DNA from: Burkholderia sp. L27(2015)
Lineage (GTDB): Bacteria > Pseudomonadota > Gammaproteobacteria > Burkholderiales > Burkholderiaceae
Reading direction: 5' to 3'
NCBI RefSeq assembly: GCF_009765705.1
Contig: NZ_LMUX01000021.1
Coordinates: forward strand, 1,712,509 to 1,776,508
Length of the DNA stretch: 64,000 nt
The number at the start of each line of letters is the position of its first letter. The first letter of the stretch is position 1. Under the pieces are notes generated by a model. That model ran no database searches, was not told where the DNA came from, and worked only from the letters and a program-made list of their open reading frames with translations. This document shows positions 9,049 to 17,487 of the stretch, in pieces. A program made the position numbers and the translations under genes.

Positions 9049-9930
9049 TCACGGCCCCAAATGCGATTTGATCCAGCGATAAAACTGCTGGATCTCCGCC
9101 TCACGCGGATGCCCCTCGCGCCAGGTAAAAAAGTAATCGAGCGAAGCCGGAATCCGCACCCGCCCCAACTGCACGAGCTCACCGCTTTCCAAGAAGCCAC
9201 GTGCAAGCTGCAGCCGCGCCGTCGCAACCCCTTGTCCGGCCACCGCAGCTTGCAGCATCAACCCCGAGTCATCGAAAATCGGCCCGCGCTCGGGTTCATC
9301 CGCCGGCAACCCTGCCGCTTCAAAAAAATCGCGCCATGACCTGCGAGTAAAACGCAGCAGCGGCATATTGGGTAGATGGTCGATCTTGAACCGCTTGTAT
9401 CGCGCCAATAGCGCCGGACTGCACACCGCAACAACGTTATCGTCCAGCAACTTCCTGCACTGAAACCCCGGCTCGTCGACACGACGATGCCAGATGCCGA
9501 TATCGACAGAGTAGGGGTCGGGCGGCACGACATCGGTATGCATGTGCAGCGACAGGTCGACCAGCGGGTACTTCTCATAGAAGTCGCCTAGCCGAGGAAT
9601 CAACCAGACCGAAAGCAAATCGGACATTGCGCTGAGCTCGAGGCGCGTCACCCCCTTCGCTCCGCTTTTAGCGACATCCAGTGCGTCGCGTAAGTCGTCG
9701 AGGTTTCTGCGCACTCGTTCCGCGAGTTGCGCACCGGCCGCGGTGGGAATCATGCGTGCGCCAGCGCGTCGAAAAAGCTCCACGCCAACCTGTGCTTCGA
9801 GTGCCCGCAGATGATGGCTGATCGCGCTATGCGTCAAATTTAGCTCTTCGGCGGCGCGGCTGAAGCTGCGCCTGCGTGCTGCGGCTTCGAGCGCGCGTAG
9901 TGCCTGCAAAGGGGGAAGTGTGGTCGCCAT
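9049..9930 (-). CDS. GcvA-like LysR-family regulator
   Basis: The protein has 293 residues with the GcvA-branch N-terminus LPPLQALRALEAAARRRSFSRAAEELNLTHSAISHHLRALE (two consecutive stretches) and VELFRR after it. The effector domain has SVDIGIWH in the place of the GcvA-type ligand loop. It converges on the CitE-like gene and is divergent from the MFS gene at 10033 with a 102-bp AT-rich gap, so the MFS transporter is the likeliest target. The effector is unknown. Confidence 0.87.
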   Translation of the reverse strand: MATTLPPLQALRALEAAARRRSFSRAAEELNLTHSAISHHLRALEAQVGVELFRRAGARMIPTAAGAQLAERVRRNLDDLRDALDVAKSGAKGVTRLELSAMSDLLSVWLIPRLGDFYEKYPLVDLSLHMHTDVVPPDPYSVDIGIWHRRVDEPGFQCRKLLDDNVVAVCSPALLARYKRFKIDHLPNMPLLRFTRRSWRDFFEAAGLPADEPERGPIFDDSGLMLQAAVAGQGVATARLQLARGFLESGELVQLGRVRIPASLDYFFTWREGHPREAEIQQFYRWIKSHLGP

Positions 9931-10032
9931 GACGTCAAATTTAACTCACAATACTCGTCGAAATATCTCGTTGGCTTAAAATTGTACGCTCGCGAATAAT
10001 AAGAAGCCGTTGGCTCCTACTTTCTTCTGGCC

Positions 10033-11283
10033 ATGAACTCCACAAAACTGCGCGTATTCGTTGTGTTCGCTCTCGGATACTTCGTCTCTTACCTGTACCG
10101 CGGTGTCAACATCGGGTTTGCGCCTATGCTGATGCGCGATCTCGGGTTATCGACAACCGACTTGGGCAGTTTGACGAGCCTCTACTTCCTCGGCTTCGCA
10201 GGAGCACAGATTCCCGCCGGTGTATTGCTTGACCACTTCGGCGCACGACGTGTGACTGCGTGCGTCATGCTGGTTGCTGTAGTCGGCATACTGGTTTATG
10301 GCGGCTCGCACAGCCTTGCGGCCTTGATGGTCGGACGTCTTCTGATTGGAGTGGGCGTGTCGGTCTGCCTTGCGGGCGCCTTCAAAGCGAATGCGCAGCA
10401 CTTCCCGGTGTCCCAGCTCACTTTGGTCAACGGGCTGGTGATGGCGGTCGGCGGCTTGGGAGGCGTGGCCGTCGGCACACCGTTATCGTGGATATTGTCC
10501 CTGACAGATTGGCGTTCGGTATGCGTCGCTTTGGCAGCCGTAACCGCCGCCGTCGCGCTGGCCATCGGGCTGTTCGCCCCCAAGACACCGGAACCGCGTG
10601 GTCACGCCACGATGCTCGATCAACTCAAAGGCACCGCACACATTCTGCGCAGCCGCGCCTTCTGGAAGGCTGCAACGTTCTCGTCTCTCACGCAGAGCGT
10701 GTTCTATGCCATGCAATCGCTGTGGGCGAGTGCCTACCTGCGCGACGTACTGCCGCACACTGCCGACGTCGCCAGTCGAGCGGCCTCGTTGATTTCCGTG
10801 ATGGGCCTGGCCTTCATCGCGGGCATGATCGGCTTTGGGACGTTGGCGCGGGTTCTGGAACGGCGCGGCTTAAGCGTGTACCTGTTCTCGGGGTTGACGA
10901 TGGGGTTGTTCGTCACAGTGCAGATCGCGATTGCAACGCAGGTCGCCATCCCGCAGGTGTTGTTGTGGTCGGCCTATGGCGCACTTGGCGGCACAGGCAT
11001 CATGACGTACTCGGTGCTGGCCGCGTACTTTCCGGCAAGATTGCTGGGCCGGGTCAACACAACATTTACGCTGGTCATCTTCCTGCTGATCTTCGTGATG
11101 CAATCGGCGATCGGTTCTGCGCTCGGGCATTGGTCGTCGTCCGATGGACATTATCCGGCAGCGGCGCACCAAGCGGTCTGGTTCGGTCTTATCGTCGTTC
11201 AGATCATCGGCGCCATCTGGTACTTCGTGCCGACTCGCGAATCCCGTGTGCCCCGCGTGCCGGAATCGTATAGCACTTTTTGA
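10033..11283 (+). CDS. MFS transporter
   Basis: A 416-residue protein with about 12 hydrophobic segments and the MFS loop-2 motif variant in LLDHFGARRVTACVM (about residues 65-80). The first segment (YFVSYLYRGVNIGFAPMLMRDLGLS) resembles the anion-type MFS permeases. It is divergent from the GcvA-like regulator. Its stop codon directly abuts the stop of the convergent lipoprotein gene, forming the palindrome TGATCA, so the two genes share no spacer. The substrate is not deducible; a small organic anion is likely. Confidence 0.82.
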   Translation: MNSTKLRVFVVFALGYFVSYLYRGVNIGFAPMLMRDLGLSTTDLGSLTSLYFLGFAGAQIPAGVLLDHFGARRVTACVMLVAVVGILVYGGSHSLAALMVGRLLIGVGVSVCLAGAFKANAQHFPVSQLTLVNGLVMAVGGLGGVAVGTPLSWILSLTDWRSVCVALAAVTAAVALAIGLFAPKTPEPRGHATMLDQLKGTAHILRSRAFWKAATFSSLTQSVFYAMQSLWASAYLRDVLPHTADVASRAASLISVMGLAFIAGMIGFGTLARVLERRGLSVYLFSGLTMGLFVTVQIAIATQVAIPQVLLWSAYGALGGTGIMTYSVLAAYFPARLLGRVNTTFTLVIFLLIFVMQSAIGSALGHWSSSDGHYPAAAHQAVWFGLIVVQIIGAIWYFVPTRESRVPRVPESYSTF

Positions 11284-12255
11284 TCAGTTGAGCGCCTTCC
11301 TGGCCGCATCCCAGATCGTGGCCAGTTCCGCGTCTGCCTGGATCTTGACGGTTGTGGCGTCGGTCAGCGCTTTATCTAGCGGCGCCAAGACGTTCCGGTA
11401 CGCGGTCTGCGCGTCGGCCAGCGGTTTGCATGCTTGCGCGTCCAGCCCGGTGCCATCGGCCGCACGGTCGTTGAGACTTACGCACGCTTTGAACTGTGCC
11501 AAGTGTTGGTCCAACAAGGCTTCGCGACGGGTCGAGTTGATCCGGCCCGTGCTCACAGCCTCGTCCATCGACGTCACGTAGTCCCGGTCGGCTCCCAACA
11601 TCTTTGTGCGCAGGTCGCCGGCAAGCACAGCCTCAGCCGGGGACCCGGACGCTCTCAGTGTACGGCCCCTTTGAAGCGCTTTGCGCTGGCTCTCCACCTC
11701 GAACCCATACATCGCCATGATTGCAGGCGTTTTGTCGATGATGTCGTGGGATCGGGTAACGAAGTCGTTCAGCTCTTTCACGAGCGACGCCATCTCCGCC
11801 TTCGCGGCGGCGACCTGTTGGGCCTTGCGCATGTTCGCGGCGATCGGTGCGCTCATTTCCTTGAGTTGATGAACGTGACCGTCGTAGTCGACCACAACGC
11901 CCTTGGCGTAATGCGATGTTTGGGTGTCGGCGTCTTGTCCGGCCGAGCCAATGACGTCGATGCCATCGCTCGTGACCATGCCGCTGACGGTCTCGCCACC
12001 CACGACCAGTGTCAGACTGGATCCATCGACGGTCCCCGATACCGCCGTCGCTCCCGGTGCTGTGACGGTGCCGTCGTCATGCAGCGTCGCGCGGCGTAGG
12101 GTGCCCGTGAACCGATGGTCCGGTGTCTCGGTGATCAGCATCAGTGCAGCACTGGTGCTGTCATGGAAGACGTACGCGCCAGAGATCGAACGGTCTTCGC
12201 ATCCGGCCAGTAGGGCCAGGAGCGCCAGTGTGATAAAACTGAATCGCAATGTCAT
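11284..12255 (-). CDS. Predicted lipoprotein of unknown function
   Basis: A 323-residue protein with a lipoprotein signal peptide: hydrophobic segment (ITLALLALLAGC) ending in a lipobox with Cys19 as the lipidated residue. Residues about 25-95 look like a beta-rich domain (repeated ISGAYVF, FTGTLRR, VSGTVDGSSLTLVVGGETVSGMV). From about residue 120 the chain is helical and charged, with one cysteine pair (KACVSLND and AQACKPL). I do not recognise a family. It precedes the repeat-protein gene's position on the same strand by 35 bp, downstream of it in transcription, so the two envelope proteins may be co-expressed. Confidence 0.7.
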   Translation of the reverse strand: MTLRFSFITLALLALLAGCEDRSISGAYVFHDSTSAALMLITETPDHRFTGTLRRATLHDDGTVTAPGATAVSGTVDGSSLTLVVGGETVSGMVTSDGIDVIGSAGQDADTQTSHYAKGVVVDYDGHVHQLKEMSAPIAANMRKAQQVAAAKAEMASLVKELNDFVTRSHDIIDKTPAIMAMYGFEVESQRKALQRGRTLRASGSPAEAVLAGDLRTKMLGADRDYVTSMDEAVSTGRINSTRREALLDQHLAQFKACVSLNDRAADGTGLDAQACKPLADAQTAYRNVLAPLDKALTDATTVKIQADAELATIWDAARKALN

Positions 12256-12290
12256 TGAGGTTTAGTCCCGCACAACGGCTCGCTACGCGT

Positions 12291-13640
12291 TTACTGCCAG
12301 CCTCGATAGTCTGCTGGCTGCGATGAATCGCGGTAACGAGGCGGGTAGGCAGGTCGGTATTGACCGGCCCAGTAACCCTGGCGATACCCCGGATAGGAAG
12401 GGTGATTGCCAACCATGATGACGGGCCGCCCGATGACTTGAACCGGCGGCTGGGGTATATAGATAGGCGGGCCGTACACGGGCAAGTCGTCCTGGGCGGT
12501 TTGCGCGGGTCGAGGCCGCGTCGCGTAAGTCGTGTAGGTTTGTTGATCGGCGTTGTCAGACTCGTCATCATCTTGCGATGCCGCGGCATAGGGCGGGTCC
12601 GGCGAGTATGCGGGCGGCTGTTGATAGGGCATGGGCTGAGACGACGCATTGCGAGGCGGTTGGTACGCTTGCCGATATTGCGGCTGCGGCGGCAACTCAG
12701 TGGGTTCGGTAGGCAATACACGCTGCACGCTCTGTGGACGTTGGATGGATGCCACTACTGTCTCATCGCGTGCCGGCACGGCTTTCGGTTGCGGCGGCAT
12801 AGGCTGCGCCGGAATCGGCTTCGGCTGATTTTGCTCCGCAACTTGCACTGCCGGATGCTGTGCCGTCACTTGCCTCGTCTGATGTTGCTCCGGAACTTGT
12901 GCCAACTGATGCTGTACTGGAGCTGGCTTCGGCTGATGTAGCTCAGAAGCTTGCGCCAACTGATGCTGTACTGGCACCTGCTTCGGCTGATGTAGTTCTG
13001 AAGCTTGCGCTAACTGGTGCTGCACCGGAAGCTGCCTCACCTGATGCTGCTCGGAAGCTTGGCTCCACTGATGCTGCGCCGCAATCGGCTTCGGCTGATG
13101 TAGCTCGGAAGCTTGGCTCCACTGATGCTGCGCCGGAATCGGCTTCGGCTGATGCTGCTCCGAAGCTTGGCTCCACTGACGCTGCACCGGAACCGGCTTC
13201 GCCTGATGTTGCTCCGAAGCCTGCGCTAACGGGTGCTGCATTGCGGCCGGTTTCCCCTGACGTTGCTCGGAAGCTTGGACCGATTGATGCTGTGCCGGAA
13301 CTGGCTTCGAGAGATGCGGCTCCGACGCTTGGATCAACTGATGTTGCGCAGGCGCAGGTTTCGGCGAATGCTCCGGCTGATCATGCAACGATGCGGATGT
13401 CCGGACGTCGTCTTTAGCCCGTACGCCGTGCCCATTTTGATAAGCACTGTGTAGGTCTCTGAGGTGCGCGCGGCTTTCTTCATCGGTGGTTATGCGCTCT
13501 TCACCGGCATCGAGAGAAGCATCGGTGACGCCGTTGCCGTAGGCCAAGGTCGGACCGTCGGCACGCGCGGAAACAGGATGCAGCAAGCCGGCAAAGGACA
13601 GCAGAGCCATTGAAATCCCGGACAGCAATCTCATTCGCAT
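12291..13640 (-). CDS. Secreted Gln/Pro-rich protein with ten 18-residue repeats
   Basis: A 449-residue protein. Residues 1-27 are a signal peptide (basic start, hydrophobic core, ASARADG-like cleavage region at SARA). Residues 99-278 are ten tandem 18-residue repeats with the consensus QHQLAQASEQHQPKPVPV. The C-terminal third is rich in Pro, Tyr and Gln (YIPQPPVQVIGRPVIMVGNHPSYPGY) and resembles low-complexity cell-surface proteins. The start has a good AGGTGACC ribosome binding site. No enzyme domain is visible. The repeat is near-identical at DNA level and can be expected to vary in number between strains. Function unknown; an envelope or matrix role is only a guess. Confidence 0.75.
   Translation of the reverse strand: MRMRLLSGISMALLSFAGLLHPVSARADGPTLAYGNGVTDASLDAGEERITTDEESRAHLRDLHSAYQNGHGVRAKDDVRTSASLHDQPEHSPKPAPAQHQLIQASEPHLSKPVPAQHQSVQASEQRQGKPAAMQHPLAQASEQHQAKPVPVQRQWSQASEQHQPKPIPAQHQWSQASELHQPKPIAAQHQWSQASEQHQVRQLPVQHQLAQASELHQPKQVPVQHQLAQASELHQPKPAPVQHQLAQVPEQHQTRQVTAQHPAVQVAEQNQPKPIPAQPMPPQPKAVPARDETVVASIQRPQSVQRVLPTEPTELPPQPQYRQAYQPPRNASSQPMPYQQPPAYSPDPPYAAASQDDDESDNADQQTYTTYATRPRPAQTAQDDLPVYGPPIYIPQPPVQVIGRPVIMVGNHPSYPGYRQGYWAGQYRPAYPPRYRDSSQPADYRGWQ
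12807..13346 (-). repeat. Ten tandem 54-bp coding repeats
   Basis: Ten in-frame units of 54 bp encode 18 residues each, from Gln99 to Ala278 of the host protein. Conserved positions are Gln1, Gln3, Gln6, Glu9, Gln12 and Lys14 with a hydrophobic-Pro-hydrophobic end. The central units are the most alike and the outer ones have drifted, as expected for repeated slippage or unequal crossing over. Opposite-strand frames through this block are open only because of the repeat. Confidence 0.9.
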
Positions 13641-13969
13641 AGGTCACCTGTATATGCGTTGCGGCAACGGAAATTGGGGTTCGATAACGGCGTTGCCGCC
13701 CAAGCTTCCGACATCCTTTTCGATTTCGCCACTTATCAGCATTATCGACGTTTTTTCGGCGTACAGAAGAGGGAAATGTTCTCTTAAGGGAATGTCCGCA
13801 GGGATGTTGTAGGAAAGCGACCGTTCCGGCCCGATTGAGCTAGGCGGAGGCGGATAAAACCGATCAATGTCCGGTTTTATCCCTGTTCACGAAGAGCACG
13901 TGCATCGCCGGATCATGCCGCGATGTGCCCTGGTTTACATGGAGTAGCGCCAAAGGTAGGTGGCTTGAG
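13641..13969. other. 329-bp intergenic region
   Basis: This gap lies between the Liv operon end and the repeat-protein gene, both on the minus strand. It must hold the promoter of the repeat-protein gene; I see no convincing -35/-10 pair. The only strong structure is the hairpin at 13852-13882. No open frame with a credible start was found. Confidence 0.6.
13852..13882 (-). terminator. Strong hairpin, probable terminator of the Liv operon
   Basis: GGATAAAACCG and CGGTTTTATCC form a perfect 11-bp stem around a 9-nt loop (13863-13871), 88 bp past the stop of the last Liv gene. It lacks a separate long T tail but the stem itself ends in TTTTA-rich sequence. Position and strength make a terminator or RNA-stabilising hairpin the likely role. 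Confidence 0.55.
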
Positions 13970-14683
13970 CTACATCCCGAGGTAAGCGCGATGTAAGGCG
14001 GGCGAACCCAGCAGCGATGCCGCCGGTCCGGCCAGCGCTTCTTTCCCTCGGGCCAACACGTAGCCGCGCGTGGCAACCGATAGCGCCAGCTCCACGTTCT
14101 GTTCGACCAAAATGCTGCCAATGCCGAGTTCCGTGCTGATGCGCTTGATGACTTCATAGACCTGCGCGGTGATCAGCGGCGCCAATCCCAGCGACGGCTC
14201 ATCGAGCAATATGAACGCGGGCTTTGACATCAGCGCGCGCCCAATCGCCAACATCTGCTGTTCGCCGCCCGACATCGTGCCGGCCAGTTGCCGCTGCCGC
14301 TCACGTAGCCGCGGAAACAATGCGTACACTTCCTCGATATGCATCGCGGCTTTCGATGCCGGTTGCGTGACGCCGCCTACCTCCAGGTTTTCACGCACCG
14401 TCATCTTCTTGAAGATGCGTCGCCCTTCCGGCACCAGCGCCACGCCGCGGCGCGCAGCAGTGTGAGCGGGCAGGCCGGTAACGTCCATGCCATCGAGCAG
14501 AATCTTGCCTTCGTGCGGCTTGACCATACCCATCACGGCCTTGAGCGTCGTGCTCTTGCCTGCGCCGTTGGCGCCCAGCAGCGCAATGATCTCGCCTTGG
14601 GCAACGTGCAGCGTGACATCGGTGAGCGCGGTAACGTCGCCGTAGGAAACGCTGATCCCTTCGACCTGGAGTTCTCTGCTCAC
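13970..14683 (-). CDS. livF: Liv-type ABC transporter ATP-binding protein (LivF)
   Basis: A 237-residue ATPase with Walker A (LLGANGAGKST), the ABC signature MSGGEQQ and Walker B (FILLDEPSLGL). Length and sequence match LivF. It powers import through LivH/LivM. It starts with GTG, and the start overlaps the LivG stop by 4 bp. It is the last gene of the five-gene operon. The Liv (HAAT) family takes up branched-chain amino acids but also many aromatic and aliphatic carboxylic acids; given the catabolic genes around it, an organic acid is as likely as leucine. Confidence 0.93.
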   Translation of the reverse strand: MSRELQVEGISVSYGDVTALTDVTLHVAQGEIIALLGANGAGKSTTLKAVMGMVKPHEGKILLDGMDVTGLPAHTAARRGVALVPEGRRIFKKMTVRENLEVGGVTQPASKAAMHIEEVYALFPRLRERQRQLAGTMSGGEQQMLAIGRALMSKPAFILLDEPSLGLAPLITAQVYEVIKRISTELGIGSILVEQNVELALSVATRGYVLARGKEALAGPAASLLGSPALHRAYLGM

Positions 14684-15516
14684 GCTGTGGCCTCGCCTGG
14701 GGTGAGCGCTGGAGGTGGCGGTGGCGCTGGTGGTTGCACTTCGGGCGTCACAAAACTCATCGTGCCCAGATACGCACGGATCACTGCTGTGTCTTGCTGC
14801 GCTTCACTGGGTGTGCCGGTGAAAATGCGGCGACCCTGTTCAATCACCGTCACTTGGTCGCACAGTTCGCCGACCAAGGTCAGGTCGTGCTCGACCAGCA
14901 CCACCAACCGGCCGCGCGCCGCGACATCGCGCACCTGCCGCGAGAAGCGTTGCCGCTCGTCGGCGGTCATGCCGGTTGCCGGCTCATCGAGGAAGAGCAC
15001 CTTGGGCTCGGCGATCAGTGTGCGCGCCAGCTCGACAAAGTGACGGCGGCCATAGGGCACCGAAGCGACGCGCACCTCGGCGATATCCTCGATGCCCGCG
15101 GCTTCGAGCGCCGCATGCACCGGCTGCGCGATTGCTGGCGCGCGCAGCGAAGTGAGCGCATGGAGCCAGCCGCGCCCGCCACGCGCGAACCAGGATGCCG
15201 CAAGGCCCGAGGCGACCGCTTCATAGACAGTCAGTTGCGCGGGCAACCGGATCTTCTGGAACGTGCGGCCGATCCCCAAGCGGGCACGGCGATGTACCGG
15301 CAGCGCGTCGATGCGCTCGTCGCCCAGCCAGATCTCGCCGGCGTTGATTCGGTTGACCCCGGTTATGCAGCCGATCAAGGTCGACTTGCCGGCGCCGTTC
15401 GGACCGATCAGGCCGTGTACCTGGCCCGCCATGCCCAGCAACTCGACGCCGTCGACGGCGGTTACGCCACCGAAACGCTTGGTCACGCCTGCGAGACTCA
15501 AGAGGGGGCGACTCAT
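14680..15516 (-). CDS. livG: Liv-type ABC transporter ATP-binding protein (LivG)
   Basis: A 278-residue ATPase with Walker A (LIGPNGAGKST) and Walker B (VLFLDEPATGM), and the LivG-type C-terminal end AVIRAYLGT. After this the chain runs on into an unusual proline-rich tail (VQPPAPPPPPALTPGE, about the last 20 residues) that typical LivG proteins of about 255 residues lack. The canonical LSGGQ is replaced by a weaker signature around SVPYGRRHFVELARTLI, as is common in this family. It overlaps LivF and LivM genes by 4 bp each. Confidence 0.92.
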   Translation of the reverse strand: MSRPLLSLAGVTKRFGGVTAVDGVELLGMAGQVHGLIGPNGAGKSTLIGCITGVNRINAGEIWLGDERIDALPVHRRARLGIGRTFQKIRLPAQLTVYEAVASGLAASWFARGGRGWLHALTSLRAPAIAQPVHAALEAAGIEDIAEVRVASVPYGRRHFVELARTLIAEPKVLFLDEPATGMTADERQRFSRQVRDVAARGRLVVLVEHDLTLVGELCDQVTVIEQGRRIFTGTPSEAQQDTAVIRAYLGTMSFVTPEVQPPAPPPPPALTPGEATA

Positions 15517-16613
15517 GACAAAGTCTCCGAGCGTTGTTGATCTTGCGCGGGGCGGCTTGCAGTGGACGCAGAGGAGGAGTGCGTGGGGATAGCGTTAGCC
15601 ACCGGAGCAGAGATAACGGCGCCACCGCGGCTGCGACGCCACCGCGCGCTACACGTTTCGAGCACGCCGCCCACGCCTTGCGGCAGGAACCACAGCACGC
15701 ACAACACGGTTGCGCCATAGATCAGCAACCGAAGATTGGTCTCACCGAAGCCACGCAGCGCTTCGGGCAATGCCGTCAGCACAAGTGCCGCGATCCAGCC
15801 TCCGCCAGCGCTCGCGGCACCGCCCACCACCGTCATCATCAGGTAGCGAAACGAATCGGCGCTGGTGAAGAGATCCGGCGTGAGGAAGCGCACATAGCTT
15901 GCAAACAACACACCGGCAAAACCGGCCAGCGCGGCCGATGCGCAGAAGGCGCCGAGCTTGACGGCGAATACGGCGATGCCCGACGACATGGCTGAGATCT
16001 CGTCGTACTTGACCGATTTGAGGATCACGCCGAGGAAGGTCCGCTTCTCGATCCAGTGCAGCAAAGCCACCAGCGCCAGCGAAATCGCCAGACCGGCCCA
16101 GTACCAGACCTGATGCGACCAGCCGAACGAGCGTATGCCGAGCAGCCCCATCGGACCACGCGTAACGTCCACCATATTGTTCAGGCTCTGCGCCATCAAC
16201 ACGCCAAAGCCGAGCGTGCCGATCGCCAGGTAGTGCCCCTTGAGACGCGCCGCCGGCAATCCGAGCAGCAGCCCGAGCACGAGCGCGAGCGCTACGCCGG
16301 CGATGGCAGCCAGTAGCGGATGCACGCCCCAGACCGACAGCACGCCATACGTATAGGCGCCAGCGCCGACAAACCCGGCCTGACCGAACGACAGCAAGCC
16401 CGTGTAGCCGGTCAGCACGTTGAGGCTCAAGACCACGACGCTGGAGATGAAGCCCAGCACGAGGATGTTGATCCAGTAATCGTCGAGCATCAGCGGTGCC
16501 GCGGCGAGCAGCGCCACAATTACGACAGCCACGACAGCCGTCGCAACCATGGACACGCCGCCGCCCCTGGACACGCCGGCGAGCATCGCGCCCGAGCGTT
16601 TGCGATCAGACAT
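15513..16613 (-). CDS. livM: Liv-type ABC transporter permease (LivM)
   Basis: A 366-residue inner-membrane permease with about nine hydrophobic segments and the LivM core GYTGLLSFGQAGFVGAGAYTYG followed by the cytoplasmic coupling region around SVKYDEISAMSSGI. The C-terminal 40 residues (from about 325) are a polar, Ser/Ala-rich extension not found in most LivM proteins. It overlaps LivH by 8 bp and LivG by 4 bp, which is typical of translational coupling in one transcript. Confidence 0.92.
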   Translation of the reverse strand: MSDRKRSGAMLAGVSRGGGVSMVATAVVAVVIVALLAAAPLMLDDYWINILVLGFISSVVVLSLNVLTGYTGLLSFGQAGFVGAGAYTYGVLSVWGVHPLLAAIAGVALALVLGLLLGLPAARLKGHYLAIGTLGFGVLMAQSLNNMVDVTRGPMGLLGIRSFGWSHQVWYWAGLAISLALVALLHWIEKRTFLGVILKSVKYDEISAMSSGIAVFAVKLGAFCASAALAGFAGVLFASYVRFLTPDLFTSADSFRYLMMTVVGGAASAGGGWIAALVLTALPEALRGFGETNLRLLIYGATVLCVLWFLPQGVGGVLETCSARWRRSRGGAVISAPVANAIPTHSSSASTASRPAQDQQRSETLS

Positions 16614-17466
16614 TTTCTTCTAACCTCTCAGGTACCAGGCCGCGCGGGAAGAAGATCAACGTGACCAGCAGCAGGCCAAACGCGATCGACATCGAATACG
16701 AGTTGGAGATGTAGACCGACGCCACGCTTTGCACCATGCCGATAAAGAGCGCGCCGAGGATGGTGCCGTTCACATTGCCAAAGCCGCCCAGGATGATGGC
16801 CGCGAAGGCGTTGAGCATTTCGGTCTGGCCAAGCTGCGGCGAGAGCAGATTGACAGGCCCCGACAAAGCACCAGCGGCCGCGGCCAGCGAGGAGCCGATC
16901 ACCACGCTGGCGCGCGAGATCTTGTTGACGTCGATGCCCATTGCGGCGGCGATCTCGGGGTCTTCCGACACCGCGCGAAACTGCCGCCCCAGGCGCGAAT
17001 ATTCGACCAGCCACCACAGCGCGCCGAGCAGCAGCACGCTTGCACCGATGACGATCAAGCGCTGCACGCTCACGCCCACCGTGCCTATCGTGACCGAGAT
17101 ATCGTTGAACGGCGTGTCGAAGCTCAACGGTACCGTGCCCCAGATGATCTCCGCCAGGTTGATCAGGATGATGGACAAACCCATCGAGGCGATCAAGCCG
17201 TTGAGCTCGGCGCCCCGAAACGGCCTGAAGGCGGTTCGCTCAATGATGATGCCCAGGCCCGCATTGAAGATCATGGCCACGCCGATGGAGATCAGGTAGC
17301 CGGTGTAGGGGGCGACCATGAATGCGACGAACGCACCTATCATCACCGATTGCCCCTCGGCGAAATTGACCATGCGCATCACGCCGAAAATCAGCGTGAG
17401 GCCGACGGCCACCAGCGCGTAGCTGCCGGCGAGTATCAAGCCGTTGATCAGGATCTGGACGAGCAT
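16606..17466 (-). CDS. livH: Liv-type ABC transporter permease (LivH)
   Basis: A 286-residue inner-membrane protein with about eight hydrophobic segments and the LivH start QILINGLILAGSYALVAVGLTLIFGVMRMVNFAEG. It pairs with LivM to form the translocation channel. It lies 21 bp downstream of the binding-protein gene and overlaps LivM by 8 bp. Confidence 0.93.
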   Translation of the reverse strand: MLVQILINGLILAGSYALVAVGLTLIFGVMRMVNFAEGQSVMIGAFVAFMVAPYTGYLISIGVAMIFNAGLGIIIERTAFRPFRGAELNGLIASMGLSIILINLAEIIWGTVPLSFDTPFNDISVTIGTVGVSVQRLIVIGASVLLLGALWWLVEYSRLGRQFRAVSEDPEIAAAMGIDVNKISRASVVIGSSLAAAAGALSGPVNLLSPQLGQTEMLNAFAAIILGGFGNVNGTILGALFIGMVQSVASVYISNSYSMSIAFGLLLVTLIFFPRGLVPERLEENV

Positions 17467-17487
17467 CGAGTCGGGTCCCCGCGCGAG

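Noticed and set aside
12807..13346. CRISPR array
   Set aside because: The repeats are contiguous 54-bp coding units without spacers and without cas genes nearby.
12860..13417. Plus-strand Ala/Ser-rich repetitive open frame
   Set aside because: It is the mirror of the 54-bp coding repeat of the secreted protein, which has a signal peptide and ribosome binding site on the other strand.
13864..14157. Minus-strand 97-codon frame overlapping livF
   Set aside because: It overlaps livF in another frame on the same strand, covers the terminator hairpin, and has no similarity to known families that I can see.
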